NCBI RefSeq assembly: GCF_900110135.1
Contig: NZ_FOCO01000010.1
Span: forward strand, 1 to 64,000
DNA length: 64,000 nt
Reading direction: 5' to 3'
Origin: Pseudorhodobacter antarcticus
GTDB taxonomy: Bacteria > Pseudomonadota > Alphaproteobacteria > Rhodobacterales > Rhodobacteraceae
In this document: positions 49,748 through 57,625 of the stretch, piece by piece
Numbering within the stretch: position 1 is the first letter of the stretch
How the letters are laid out: each line of letters opens with the position of its first letter
The notes under the pieces: model-generated
The model's input: only the letters and a program-made list of their open reading frames with translations
Told to the model about the DNA's origin: nothing
The model's database searches: none
Position numbers and translations under genes: made by a program

Positions 49748-50247
49748 TGGTCCCGCTTGCGGTCGCCCCGGCGGCGCAGCGATTTTTCCAACCGATCCGC
49801 AAGGCCAGCCCGTTGTGCTGCGGACATGCCGTTCAATCGGTCCAGCAACAAGGTTTGCCCCAATTCTTGTCGCTGCGCACCACGCGCCATTCCGACCTGC
49901 AAGGTGGCGCGAAACGCTGCCGCATCAAACGGATCGGTCCGCAATCCCGTCAGCAACTGCCCCAAATCATCGCGCATCTGCCGCCGTTCTGCCCGAATAT
50001 CAGGCTTTGCGCCCACATACCCCCGGCGCAACGCGCGGCGGTCTTCCTCCTCCAACGCCTCGGCGAACAGACCAAACCCAATGTCGCGGGCGGCAAATTC
50101 GGCGCGTTCTGGGCCACCAAACCGGCCAAGTGCGGCCCCACCGACCACCCCCAGCACAGCCAAATTCAGCGCCAGTGACACGAACAAAACCAACCGCCCC
50201 CAGCGAAAGGGCGGTTTGATTTGGGGCGGGGAAACAGGGGCGGTCAT
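49744..50247 (-). CDS. Periplasmic CpxP/Spy-like (heavy-metal sensor) membrane protein
   Basis: A 167-residue protein with a short cytoplasmic start, one transmembrane helix (about residues 18-40, LVLFVSLALNLAVLGVVGGAALG) and a periplasmic helical domain rich in Arg/Glu (EALEEEDRRALRRGYVGAKPDIRAERRQMRDDLGQLL), like the CpxP/Spy/ZraP-type 'heavy-metal sensor' family. It is the third gene in an ECF sigma, anti-sigma, sensor operon and probably acts in the same envelope-stress circuit. The ATG at 50247 has AAGGA at normal spacing (another ATG is at 50250). Convergent with the diguanylate cyclase gene. Confidence 0.8.
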   Translation of the reverse strand: MTAPVSPPQIKPPFRWGRLVLFVSLALNLAVLGVVGGAALGRFGGPERAEFAARDIGFGLFAEALEEEDRRALRRGYVGAKPDIRAERRQMRDDLGQLLTGLRTDPFDAAAFRATLQVGMARGAQRQELGQTLLLDRLNGMSAAQRAGLADRLEKSLRRRGDRKRDH

Positions 50248-50250
50248 CAT

Positions 50251-50631
50251 CTATCCTTCAATCACGAAATCATCGAACGCGGGGAAAACATCCAGCGTTT
50301 CGGTTGTCGTATTGCCCACCAGCAACAGGTCGGACACCTGCCCCGGCTGGGCAAACCCAATCCAAACGCCCGCAAGGGCGGCCGCAGACAGCCCCGCCAG
50401 CGCGGGCCCGCCGCCAATCGCCGCCAAAATCCTGCGCCACAGCGTCTGCGACTGCGACTGCGACTGCGACTGCGACTGCGACGGGCCCTGCGTTGGGCCC
50501 TGCGCGGGCACAACCATCGCGCGCGGCTGATGCAGTTGCGCATCCGCCAAAACCCGCGCCATCACCCCATCAGACACCACAGGCACATCGCGCGCTGCTG
50601 CAAAAAGATCATCCAAGTCCTTGTCTTGCAT
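50251..50631 (-). CDS. Anti-sigma-factor-like membrane protein with an SQ repeat
   Basis: A 126-residue protein that is probably the anti-sigma factor for the adjacent ECF sigma. The N-terminal MQDKDLDDLFAAARDVPVVSDGVMARVLADAQ resembles short Rhodobacterales anti-sigma heads, and one transmembrane helix (about residues 77-95) follows. Between them lies (SQ)6, encoded by a perfect hexanucleotide repeat. The start at 50631 has GAGGA upstream; 50649 overlaps the sigma gene by 17 bp. The order sigma, anti-sigma, periplasmic sensor is typical of envelope-stress ECF systems. Confidence 0.72.
   Translation of the reverse strand: MQDKDLDDLFAAARDVPVVSDGVMARVLADAQLHQPRAMVVPAQGPTQGPSQSQSQSQSQSQTLWRRILAAIGGGPALAGLSAAALAGVWIGFAQPGQVSDLLLVGNTTTETLDVFPAFDDFVIEG
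50447..50482 (-). repeat. Perfect hexanucleotide microsatellite (six units)
   Basis: TGCGAC is repeated six times on the plus strand, encoding (SQ)n in the linker between the cytoplasmic head and the transmembrane helix of the anti-sigma-like gene. The 6-bp unit preserves the reading frame whatever the copy number. Confidence 0.85.
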
Positions 50632-50632
50632 G

Positions 50633-51226
50633 CTAAGTTCCGTCCTCATATCCCAAATCCTCTTGGCGTCCAGCCAGCGCTGCGGCCAAGGCCCGCTTGC
50701 CCCGCGCAGTCAAACTTTCCACCGCTTCCACCCCGATGTCCATCACCAGCGCAATCTCGGGGTTGGTCAAACCCTCAAGATGACGCAGCACGACGGCTTG
50801 GCGTTGGCGGTCTGGCAACAAGTCCAGCGTCGCGTAAAGCGCGGCTTTGCGGTCCCGCGCCACCATCCCTGCCACCACACCGGGCGCGCCATCGGCCACG
50901 TCCGGCGCATCGTCCAATGTCACGGCCCGGCGGCGCACGCGCCCGCGCAGACGGTCGGTACACAAGTTGGCAACCACGCGGTACAGCCACGTTGATACCC
51001 GCGCCTCGCCCGGTCGCCAATCGGGGGCCACCCGCCACAACCGCAGCATCGCCTCTTGCGCGACATCTTCCGCCTCGGCCCGGTCACCGCCCAACATCCG
51101 CGCGGCAAACCCCATCACACGCGGCACATGGCGGGCCGCCAACACGCGTGCGGCCCCTGGATCCCCACTGGCATACAGCACCATCAAGGCATCATCAGGC
51201 GTATCTGTGGCATCGTCAAAGGGCAT
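50633..51226 (-). CDS. ECF-type RNA polymerase sigma factor
   Basis: A 197-residue ECF sigma factor: region 2 is RHVPRVMGFAARMLGGDRAEAEDVAQEAMLRLWRV with ARVSTWLYRVVANLCTDRLR (about residues 30-95), and region 4 is LPDRQRQAVVLRHLEGLTNPEIALVMDIGVEAVESLTARGKRALAAAL (about 137-184). It likely controls an envelope or metal-stress regulon together with the anti-sigma and CpxP-like genes downstream. The ATG at 51226 has AGGA six bases upstream; 51232 is also possible. The longer frame to 51298 is not needed. Confidence 0.87.
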   Translation of the reverse strand: MPFDDATDTPDDALMVLYASGDPGAARVLAARHVPRVMGFAARMLGGDRAEAEDVAQEAMLRLWRVAPDWRPGEARVSTWLYRVVANLCTDRLRGRVRRRAVTLDDAPDVADGAPGVVAGMVARDRKAALYATLDLLPDRQRQAVVLRHLEGLTNPEIALVMDIGVEAVESLTARGKRALAAALAGRQEDLGYEDGT

Positions 51227-51424
51227 GGCCATCCTATGGTCAGTAGCGTCAAGCCACGTCATTTTCAATCGCGCAACGCTTGGGCCCCCGCCCCACACAT
51301 GGCGCGGCGCAGGGGGAAAAACGTATCAGCCTTTATCGTCTTTACGGTCGCCACTGCGGCCCTCACCATGCTTGCCACCGCGTTTTTCCATCCGCGCGGC
51401 CCGCTTTTCCATCGCCACATCGGC

Positions 51425-51856
51425 TTAGACCTTGGTGATCGCGCCGTCTTTGTCGGTGTCCACGCGGTCAAACATCTTGTCGACGCGCCCTGCTGCTGGC
51501 GTCATTTCTGCAAGTGACAGCACACCGTCTTTGTTCGCGTCTTGGCGTTCCAGCATCCGCGCCGCCCGCTTTTCGCCGCGCTTTTGGTCCTGTTCTGCCT
51601 GCCCGGCCGTCAATTCCGCCGCGGACAGATTGCCATCTTTGTCGGTGTCCATCGCGGTCAATCGGGCAGTGCGGTAAGCCGCCACTTCGCCTTTGGTCAC
51701 GCGGCCATCGGCATCAACATCCATCGCGGCAAAATCAAACATCGGCCCCATATGGTCGCCGCCACGCCCTTGCGCCATCGCAACGGTCGACAGACTGGCG
51801 GCAACCAGCCCGGCCAAAGTAACAGCGCTCAACAACTTCTTTGTATGGATCATCAT
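51425..51856 (-). pseudogene. EF-hand protein truncated by a stop in its fourth loop
   Basis: A secreted calcium-binding protein: signal peptide MIHTKKLLSAVTLAGLVAASLSTVAMA, then EF-hand loops DVDADGRVTKGE, DTDKDGNLSAAE, DANKDGVLSLAE and DTDKDGAITKV followed by a TAA (51425-51427). In each of the first three loops position 12 is Glu, and in the fourth it is the stop codon, as expected from GAA to TAA. The frame stays open for 32 more codons to a TGA at 51326-51328 and encodes a basic tail (AMEKRAARMEKRGGKHG...). The truncated 143-residue product may still work in part. Located upstream of the sigma/anti-sigma operon. Confidence 0.82.
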
Positions 51857-52042
51857 CGTGTTCCTTGTAATCGGGCGGTGTCGCCCTGTTTCATACATAG
51901 TCAAACGCACGTTACGCTGCGTTCCGTCGCAAGCCGCGCAAGATTTTTGCGACATCGCGCCGCAACCGTGATCTGCCCCTCCCCTTTGCGCCCAAACCGC
52001 GCTATACTTGAACTTCTCAAAACACCGCAGCGCGAGGATGCC

Positions 52043-52435
52043 ATGCCCGATCAAACCCTGTCGATGGAAGAGGATCGCCCCCTCGGCCCCGCCCTGCGCA
52101 ACGGGTGGAAATGCCGCTGCCCCAGTTGTGGTGCGGGACCCATGCTGCGCGGCTATTTGACCGTGCGGGACAGTTGCCCGGTGTGTGCCGAAGAATTGCA
52201 CCACCACCGAGCCGATGATGGACCTGCCTATCTGACCATTTTGATCGTCGGGCATTTGATGGCACCACTGCTGCTGTGGGCCTTTGTCAAATACCGCCCC
52301 GATCCGCTGGTTTTGGGCACCATCTTTTGCATCGGCACGGTTGCGCTGTCGCTGTTTTTGCTGCCCCGGCTGAAAGGGGCGATCGTCGCGTTGCAATGGT
52401 CCAAACGGATGCACGGCTTTGGCAAGCGCGCCTGA
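52043..52435 (+). CDS. DUF983 membrane protein
   Basis: A 130-residue protein of the DUF983 family. The N-terminal zinc-ribbon-like part has CRCPSCGAGPML (about residues 24-35) and DSCPVCAEELHHHRADDGPAY (about 43-63). Two or three transmembrane helices follow (LTILIVGHLMAPLLLWAFV and LGTIFCIGTVALSLFLLP). The family is linked in alphaproteobacteria to cytochrome oxidase and membrane functions, but no role is proven here. GAGGAT precedes the ATG at 52043. The Nudix gene begins at the next in-frame GTG, two bases after its TGA. Confidence 0.85.
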   Translation: MPDQTLSMEEDRPLGPALRNGWKCRCPSCGAGPMLRGYLTVRDSCPVCAEELHHHRADDGPAYLTILIVGHLMAPLLLWAFVKYRPDPLVLGTIFCIGTVALSLFLLPRLKGAIVALQWSKRMHGFGKRA

Positions 52436-52436
52436 T

Positions 52437-53129
52437 GTGGGCAAGGCGGGGGGCGATAAAACCGCCCTGCGCCCCGCCGCAACGATCGTTTTATGGCGTA
52501 TAGGGCCTGACAGTGCCCCTGAAGTTTTGATGGGCCAACGCGGGGCCGCCGCCGCGTTCATGCCGTCAAAACACGTCTTTCCGGGCGGCGCTGTGGACCC
52601 TGCTGATGCAGATGTCACCTTGGCCCACCCCCTGCCTGCCCTTTGTGCCGTGCGTTTGGCCCAAAACACCGAAATCGCCCCCCAAACCCTTGCGGCAGCC
52701 GCGATACGCGAGTTGTGGGAGGAAACTGGCCTTGCCCTTGGCACCCCCGGCGATTGGTGCAGCCCCCCGCCTGATGCGGATCACGATTGGGCGGGGTTTG
52801 CCGCGCGCAGGCTGCAACCGTCAGCCCGCGATATGCAGTTTATCTTTCGCGCGATCACGCCCCCCGGTCGCACCCGCCGCTTTGACGCCCGGTTTTTCCT
52901 TGTTCCGGCCACCGCAATCGCGGGCGATATGGATGATTTCAGCGCCGCCTCGGATGAGTTGTCGCACCTGCATTGGATCGCCCTTGCGCAAACCCGCAGC
53001 CTTGATCTGCCGTTTATCACCGAAGTGGTCTTGGCAGAGGTAGCGGCCCATCTGGCATCAGCGCCCAGCACTGGCGTGCCGTTTTTCGACAATTCCACCG
53101 ACCGCCCTCAGTTTCGCCGCATCGCCTAA
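52437..53129 (+). CDS. Nudix hydrolase
   Basis: A 230-residue Nudix-family pyrophosphohydrolase with the box G-A-V-D-P...AAIRELWEETGLALG (about residues 41-90). Here REL-W-EE-TGL is intact, but the spacing before it is longer than the canonical GX5EX7REUXEEXGU, so it resembles the NUDT7/19-like CoA-type group rather than MutT. The substrate is unknown. The GTG at 52437 lies two bases after the DUF983 stop; a TTG at 52419 is also in frame. It ends overlapping by 4 bp the convergent DMT transporter gene. Confidence 0.83.
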   Translation: MGKAGGDKTALRPAATIVLWRIGPDSAPEVLMGQRGAAAAFMPSKHVFPGGAVDPADADVTLAHPLPALCAVRLAQNTEIAPQTLAAAAIRELWEETGLALGTPGDWCSPPPDADHDWAGFAARRLQPSARDMQFIFRAITPPGRTRRFDARFFLVPATAIAGDMDDFSAASDELSHLHWIALAQTRSLDLPFITEVVLAEVAAHLASAPSTGVPFFDNSTDRPQFRRIA

Positions 53130-54022
53130 GCGATCAAAACGATCAACGCGATGGACGCGGCCAACAGGGCCATGCCCGCCACCTCGCGCGGTTTTGGCCG
53201 TTCCCCAAACACAAAAACCGACACCAAAATGGAAAAAATCAGCTCTACCTGCCCGACAGACCGGACATACGCGGCGTTTTGCAGTGCAAATGCCGTGAAC
53301 CACCCCAGCGACCCCAGCACCCCCGTCACCCCCACTGGCAAGGTCGCCCGCCACGCGCGCAGCACGCGGCCCACCTCACCGGGTTCGCGCCACCGCAGCC
53401 AAAGCACCATCGCCACAGTTTGAAACGCAGTCACACAGGCCAGCGCCAGCACCGCACGAAACAGCGGGTCGTCATTGGCAATTGCCAGCGTTGCCCCGCG
53501 ATATCCGATCGCAGACAGCCCGAAAAACGCCCCCGCCAGCAGGCCCAAAACCGTGGCCCGGTTGAATATCCGCCCCGACCGCCACCCGTCTGGTGGGCGC
53601 GACAACAGCAAAACCCCGGCCAGCCCGATCAGAATGGCAACGATGCCCATCCCCGATACCGCCTCAGCCAGAAACACTGCGGAAAACAGCGCAACCTGCA
53701 CCGTTTCGGTCTTGGTAAAGGCAATTCCCACCGCGAAACTGCGTTCCGAAAACAGCGCCACAGTGCAAAAGGTTGCCACGATCTGCCCAATCCCGCCCGC
53801 AATCGCAAAACCCCAGAACGCAAGGCCCAGCGGTGGCAACGCATGGCCGCGCGCCAAGATCATCGCGCAAACGCCTGCCCCCGCCAGCGGCACCGCGAAC
53901 AAAAACCGTGAAAACGTCGCGCCGCCTGTGGACAGGCCCAGCCCCTTTAACCGCTTTTGCAGCATAAACCGCACGGTTTGCACCGCAGCCGCCGCCACGG
54001 TTGCCACAATCCACAGCGCCAT
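53126..54022 (-). CDS. DMT/EamA-family transporter
   Basis: A 298-residue inner-membrane transporter with ten hydrophobic helices arranged as two EamA repeats (about residues 1-140 and 155-298), ending in VFVFGERPKPREVAGMALLAASIALIVLIA. Members move metabolites, often amino acids or nucleotide derivatives, out of the cell. No substrate clue is seen. The desaturase gene lies just upstream, 2 bp away, so the two are probably one transcript. Confidence 0.87.
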   Translation of the reverse strand: MALWIVATVAAAAVQTVRFMLQKRLKGLGLSTGGATFSRFLFAVPLAGAGVCAMILARGHALPPLGLAFWGFAIAGGIGQIVATFCTVALFSERSFAVGIAFTKTETVQVALFSAVFLAEAVSGMGIVAILIGLAGVLLLSRPPDGWRSGRIFNRATVLGLLAGAFFGLSAIGYRGATLAIANDDPLFRAVLALACVTAFQTVAMVLWLRWREPGEVGRVLRAWRATLPVGVTGVLGSLGWFTAFALQNAAYVRSVGQVELIFSILVSVFVFGERPKPREVAGMALLAASIALIVLIA

Positions 54023-54024
54023 CG

Positions 54025-54921
54025 CTATGGCTTGGCTGCGGGATAATGCGGATGCACCAGCGGATCCTTGGCGCGCAGAAAATACCGCGCAAACACTGCG
54101 CCATAGCTGCGATAGACATAACCATCATTGCGCGCCAAAACTGCCCCCCGGCTGGCCGTATACAGGGCGGGCAATTGATACCATGGCACGCCGGGATGCG
54201 CATGATGCACAGCATGAAAATTATTGTTCAAAAACAAGATCGAAAGCGGCCCACGATCCTCCACCACCACGGTGCGCCCAGCGGGGTCCACATGTGCGCG
54301 ATGTTCCAAAAACGTGCGGATTTTCAGCAATCCATGCCCCAGCCATGCCGCCAGCAAATAAGCCCACCACGGCATCGCGGCCATCCAAAGCCACGCGACC
54401 ACAGGCACCAACCCCAGCGCATGCAGCCCCCAATCGCGGCGCAGGCCGGGGGCATTTTGCGCAAACAGCGCCGCCTCGCTGCGCAGCCACATCGCATTGC
54501 CCACAATCGGCCCCAGCACAATCCGCCCCAGCAGGGTGTTGTTGGCTGAAAACAGCGCCCGCGCCCAGCCCGGCAGCCGCACCCACACCGCAGGGTCAAA
54601 GAAATTACTTTCAGGATCATCATAGGGATCGGTCAAAACCGGGTCATGGTGATGCGCCAAATGCGTATCGCGAAACCGCCCGTAAGGTACGGTTAACGTC
54701 AACGCGGGCGACACAACCGTCTCATTCAGCCAGCGAATACGGAAGGGGTGGCCGTGCAACGCCTCATGTTGCAAGGACGAAAACTGCACGATCGCCAACC
54801 CTGCCAGAACAATTCCCAAGGCAGGCGACAGCGCATAGCCCAAAGTGGTCGCCCCCCCCCACACCGCATAGGTCAGCGCCAGCAGTGCCAACGTTCCCCC
54901 TTCAATGCGCGCAATCTTCAT
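54025..54921 (-). CDS. Fatty-acid desaturase family membrane protein
   Basis: A 298-residue di-iron membrane enzyme with the three histidine boxes HEALHG (about residue 49), HLAHHHD (about 85) and NNFHAVHH (about 237), and four or more hydrophobic segments. Such enzymes oxidise fatty acyl chains or carotenoids using O2. Close relatives are often annotated as fatty acid desaturases or beta-carotene hydroxylase-like proteins, so the substrate is open. The ATG at 54921 has GGGGGG upstream; 54933 (ATG) is also in frame. Confidence 0.86.
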   Translation of the reverse strand: MKIARIEGGTLALLALTYAVWGGATTLGYALSPALGIVLAGLAIVQFSSLQHEALHGHPFRIRWLNETVVSPALTLTVPYGRFRDTHLAHHHDPVLTDPYDDPESNFFDPAVWVRLPGWARALFSANNTLLGRIVLGPIVGNAMWLRSEAALFAQNAPGLRRDWGLHALGLVPVVAWLWMAAMPWWAYLLAAWLGHGLLKIRTFLEHRAHVDPAGRTVVVEDRGPLSILFLNNNFHAVHHAHPGVPWYQLPALYTASRGAVLARNDGYVYRSYGAVFARYFLRAKDPLVHPHYPAAKP

Positions 54922-54981
54922 ATCGCCCCCCATTTGCGCCGATATACGCCATATCGCGGCCCACAGGCAAAAGTTTTTGCG

Positions 54982-55470
54982 TCATCGCAGCCGCGCCAGC
55001 GCATAGCCGTTCCAATCCAGCACCTCGCGCGCGGCGGCCAGCCTGTCGCGCGGCAGATCGCCGCCCCGGTTCAGGATGAACCCAAACCGCCCGGATGGCG
55101 TGCCAATTGCCAGCGTGAGATAGCCCATATCGGCCCACAGCACCCACCACGCCTCACCACCCGGCGTGGCAAACCGGCCCGGTCCCACCGCCGCAAGCGG
55201 CCCCGAAAACGCGGTAGCGACACCGTTCAGGCATAAATTCGCATCCACCCGCAGGCCATTTGCGGTCTGCACAATCCGCGCTTTGCCTTTGCGACAGGCG
55301 GGTGCCGCCGCCGTAGCAAATTCCGCCACTTGGACCCATTCGCCCACCAGCCCCGCGTTTTCCAGCACCGCGTTGGAATACATCTGCACCCCAGGTTTGC
55401 GAAATCCCTCGACCTGCGTGGGGGCTGCAACACAGCCTGCCAACAGCATCAGCGCCATCAATCGATACAT
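54982..55470 (-). CDS. Lipocalin family lipoprotein
   Basis: A 162-residue outer-membrane lipoprotein: MYRLMALMLLAGC has a lipobox, and the mature part has the lipocalin-like strands (GLVGEWVQVAEF, GGEAWWVLWADMGYLTLAIGTPSGRFGFILNRG, VLDWNGYALARL) of the Blc type, which binds fatty acids or lysophospholipids. Its start overlaps the end of the upstream Cys-rich lipoprotein gene by 13 bp, so they share a transcript. A GC-rich upstream extension in the same frame is not used. Confidence 0.82.
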   Translation of the reverse strand: MYRLMALMLLAGCVAAPTQVEGFRKPGVQMYSNAVLENAGLVGEWVQVAEFATAAAPACRKGKARIVQTANGLRVDANLCLNGVATAFSGPLAAVGPGRFATPGGEAWWVLWADMGYLTLAIGTPSGRFGFILNRGGDLPRDRLAAAREVLDWNGYALARLR

Positions 55471-55916
55471 AAGTCCACCCTGCGCCCATCGTTTTGCAAC
55501 ACAGCATTGCACCCCAGCAAGGGCTTCACGGGCGCGCAAGTCCTTGACCTTGCAAGGCAAACCCCATCACAATCGCTTTCGCGCTTGCATTGCTTGCCAC
55601 TGTCACGGGTGGGGGTTTGGCAGGTCATCAGCCCAGACGCCCCAAAGGCCACAAAGCTGCCGCCTCGTTTTTCACAGGCAATTTGATCGGGGATTTTGCG
55701 GCCTGCAATTGGTTCAGGCTTGGGCATTGGCACGAGCGCAGCACTGGGCGCTGGCGCAGCGGCAGCGGCGGGCGGCGCGTCCAAACGCGTTACCTCCACA
55801 GTCGGGCCAATAATCGCATTGGGTGGTGCAATATCGGTTGCCGCATCAGGCCCCGCACCGCCGCCCATTTGGCATGCAGACAGGGCCACGGCCAACATCA
55901 GCCAACGAAACCCCAT
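55458..55916 (-). CDS. Cysteine-rich lipoprotein of unknown function
   Basis: A 152-residue predicted lipoprotein (MGFRWLMLAVALSAC). A Pro/Ala-rich linker (about residues 40-65) leads to a C-terminal part with eight cysteines in about 70 residues (CEKRGGS, CQTPTRDSGKQC, CDGVCLARSRTC, GCNAVL, LCID), which is probably disulfide-bonded. I do not recognise a family name. It is upstream of the lipocalin gene and two bases downstream of the aldo/keto reductase stop. Confidence 0.7.
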   Translation of the reverse strand: MGFRWLMLAVALSACQMGGGAGPDAATDIAPPNAIIGPTVEVTRLDAPPAAAAAPAPSAALVPMPKPEPIAGRKIPDQIACEKRGGSFVAFGASGLMTCQTPTRDSGKQCKRESDCDGVCLARSRTCAPVKPLLGCNAVLQNDGRRVDLCID

Positions 55917-55918
55917 CG

Positions 55919-56962
55919 TCAAAACGGCTGCGGAAAGGCGCGGTGCGCGATGGCAATCTCCTCCATCACCTCGTCAGACAGTACCACCTTTGACGCGCCA
56001 ATATTCACCTGCAACTGCTCCAAACTCGACGCGCCCAAGATCGGGATCACCGGGAACGGACGGCCCCGCGCAAAGGCCAGCGCCATCTGGTTTGGGTCCA
56101 ACCCGTAGCGCGCCGCTATGCCCAGATAGGCGGCAACCGCCTCAAACACATAGGGTGTTACGCGGCCACCAAGATCGGGCGACGCAACCCGCCGCGTTCC
56201 ATCCGGAATAACCCCGCCCGCATATTTACCGGACAACAGCCCAGCAGCCAGCGGCGAAAACGCTAGCAGCGGCATGTTTTCCATCGCCGCAAATTCCGCC
56301 CAATCGCTGTCAAACTGGCGGCACAGCAGCGAGTATTCGTTTTGCACCACAGCCATGCGCGGCAGGCCCAATGACTGCGCCAAGCGCAGCCAATTCGCCG
56401 CCCCCCATACGGTTTCATTCGACAGGCCGAACGCGCGCACCTTGCCTTCTGCCACCAGCTTGCCAGCCGTCAGCAAAACATCGGTCATATCGGCAAACAC
56501 ATCGGCGGCAGGCATTTTTCTGGGGGCAAAGTCCCAGATTTTGCGGAAATGATACGAGCCGCGGTTGGGCCAATGCAGTTGGTAAACATCAATGTAATCG
56601 GTCTGCAAGCGCACCAGCGACGCTTCCACCGCTGCGCGCAGGCTGACGCCGGTAATAGGCGCACCGTTTCGCACAAACCCATTGCCCTCACCGATAATCT
56701 TGGTGGCCAGCACAACTTTGTCGCGCCCGCCTTGCCGCGCAAACCAATTGCCGATGATCGCTTCGGTGCCGCCAATCGTTTCCGCGCGCACCGGGTTGGT
56801 CGGGTACATTTCCGCCGTGTCCCAAAAATTCAACCCATGTTCCATCGCCATGGCGATTTGGTCATGCGCCTCGGCCTGCGTGTTCTGGCTGCCCCAGGTC
56901 ATCGTGCCCAGGCAATATTCCGACACCATCAGTCCGGTGGAACCAAGCGGGATTTGTTTCAT
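55919..56962 (-). CDS. Aldo/keto reductase (Tas-like)
   Basis: A 347-residue NADPH-dependent aldo/keto reductase similar to E. coli Tas. It starts IPLGSTGLMVSEYCLGTMTWG, with AEMYPTNPVRAET (catalytic Asp/Tyr region around residues 46-60), KIIGE with Lys, and HWPNRG (His region, about 127-132). The long insert and SNETVWGAANW are Tas-like. The physiological substrate is unknown. It heads a minus-strand run continuing with the Cys-rich lipoprotein and lipocalin. Confidence 0.88.
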   Translation of the reverse strand: MKQIPLGSTGLMVSEYCLGTMTWGSQNTQAEAHDQIAMAMEHGLNFWDTAEMYPTNPVRAETIGGTEAIIGNWFARQGGRDKVVLATKIIGEGNGFVRNGAPITGVSLRAAVEASLVRLQTDYIDVYQLHWPNRGSYHFRKIWDFAPRKMPAADVFADMTDVLLTAGKLVAEGKVRAFGLSNETVWGAANWLRLAQSLGLPRMAVVQNEYSLLCRQFDSDWAEFAAMENMPLLAFSPLAAGLLSGKYAGGVIPDGTRRVASPDLGGRVTPYVFEAVAAYLGIAARYGLDPNQMALAFARGRPFPVIPILGASSLEQLQVNIGASKVVLSDEVMEEIAIAHRAFPQPF

Positions 56963-57028
56963 GCCTTGAACCTTTCATGGGGTATGCGTGCCAAACGTCG
57001 CATCATTTCAAACCGTTCGCAAGCGGGC

Positions 57029-57625
57029 TTACCCCTGCTGAATGACCATATCGGCGGGCACAGACCCCGCGATCACCAAGCGTGCATTTGGAATGTCATT
57101 GCCCATCGCCCGCGCTTGCGCCGCATCCGCCGCCAGCCCGTGGTCGCGCCACCGTTGCACCAATCGCGCCTCTAGCACGGCTAGTGGCACGTCCAGCGCG
57201 ATCGTCACATCCCAAAACGGGCGCAAACTGGCCCAAGGGCCGTGTTCCAACAGCAGATAATTGCCCTCCACCAACAGCACCTCTGCGTCTGGCCCAATCA
57301 CCGCCGCCCCTGCCACCGCCACATCGCGCGTGCGATCAAACAGGGGGATTACCACCTCCTGCTCCACCCGCAGCCGCCCCAACAGCGCGGCAAACCCCGC
57401 CACATCATAGGTGTCGGGCGCGCCCTTGCGGTCCAACAATCCCCGTTCCATCAACACGGCATTGTCCAGATGAAACCCGTCCATCGGCACCACAACAGCG
57501 CCCGCAATCTGTGCTGCCAACCCTTCGGCCAAAGTCGATTTGCCCGACCCAGGTGCACCCACAATCGCCACGATCAACCGCCCAGACCCGCGCCGCGCTG
57601 CAATCAAATCCAGCGCCGCCTTCAT
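57029..57625 (-). CDS. P-loop kinase (uridine kinase/phosphoribulokinase-like)
   Basis: A 198-residue kinase-like NTPase with Walker A GAPGSGKST (about residues 22-30), the PMDGFHLDNAVL segment (about 47-58) seen in FrcK/YggC-type and uridine kinase relatives, EGNYLLLEHGPW (about 120-131) and a DVPLAVLEARLVQRWRDHG helix. The substrate is probably a sugar or nucleoside. Its ATG at 57625 overlaps the GAPDH stop (ATGA), so it is translationally coupled to that gene and may act in the same sugar-phosphate step. Confidence 0.8.
   Translation of the reverse strand: MKAALDLIAARRGSGRLIVAIVGAPGSGKSTLAEGLAAQIAGAVVVPMDGFHLDNAVLMERGLLDRKGAPDTYDVAGFAALLGRLRVEQEVVIPLFDRTRDVAVAGAAVIGPDAEVLLVEGNYLLLEHGPWASLRPFWDVTIALDVPLAVLEARLVQRWRDHGLAADAAQARAMGNDIPNARLVIAGSVPADMVIQQG

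Noticed and set aside
53475-55079. 534-codon plus-strand frame across the DMT transporter and desaturase genes
   Set aside because: Product is Pro/Arg/Thr-rich without any domain; both minus-strand genes have unmistakable motifs.
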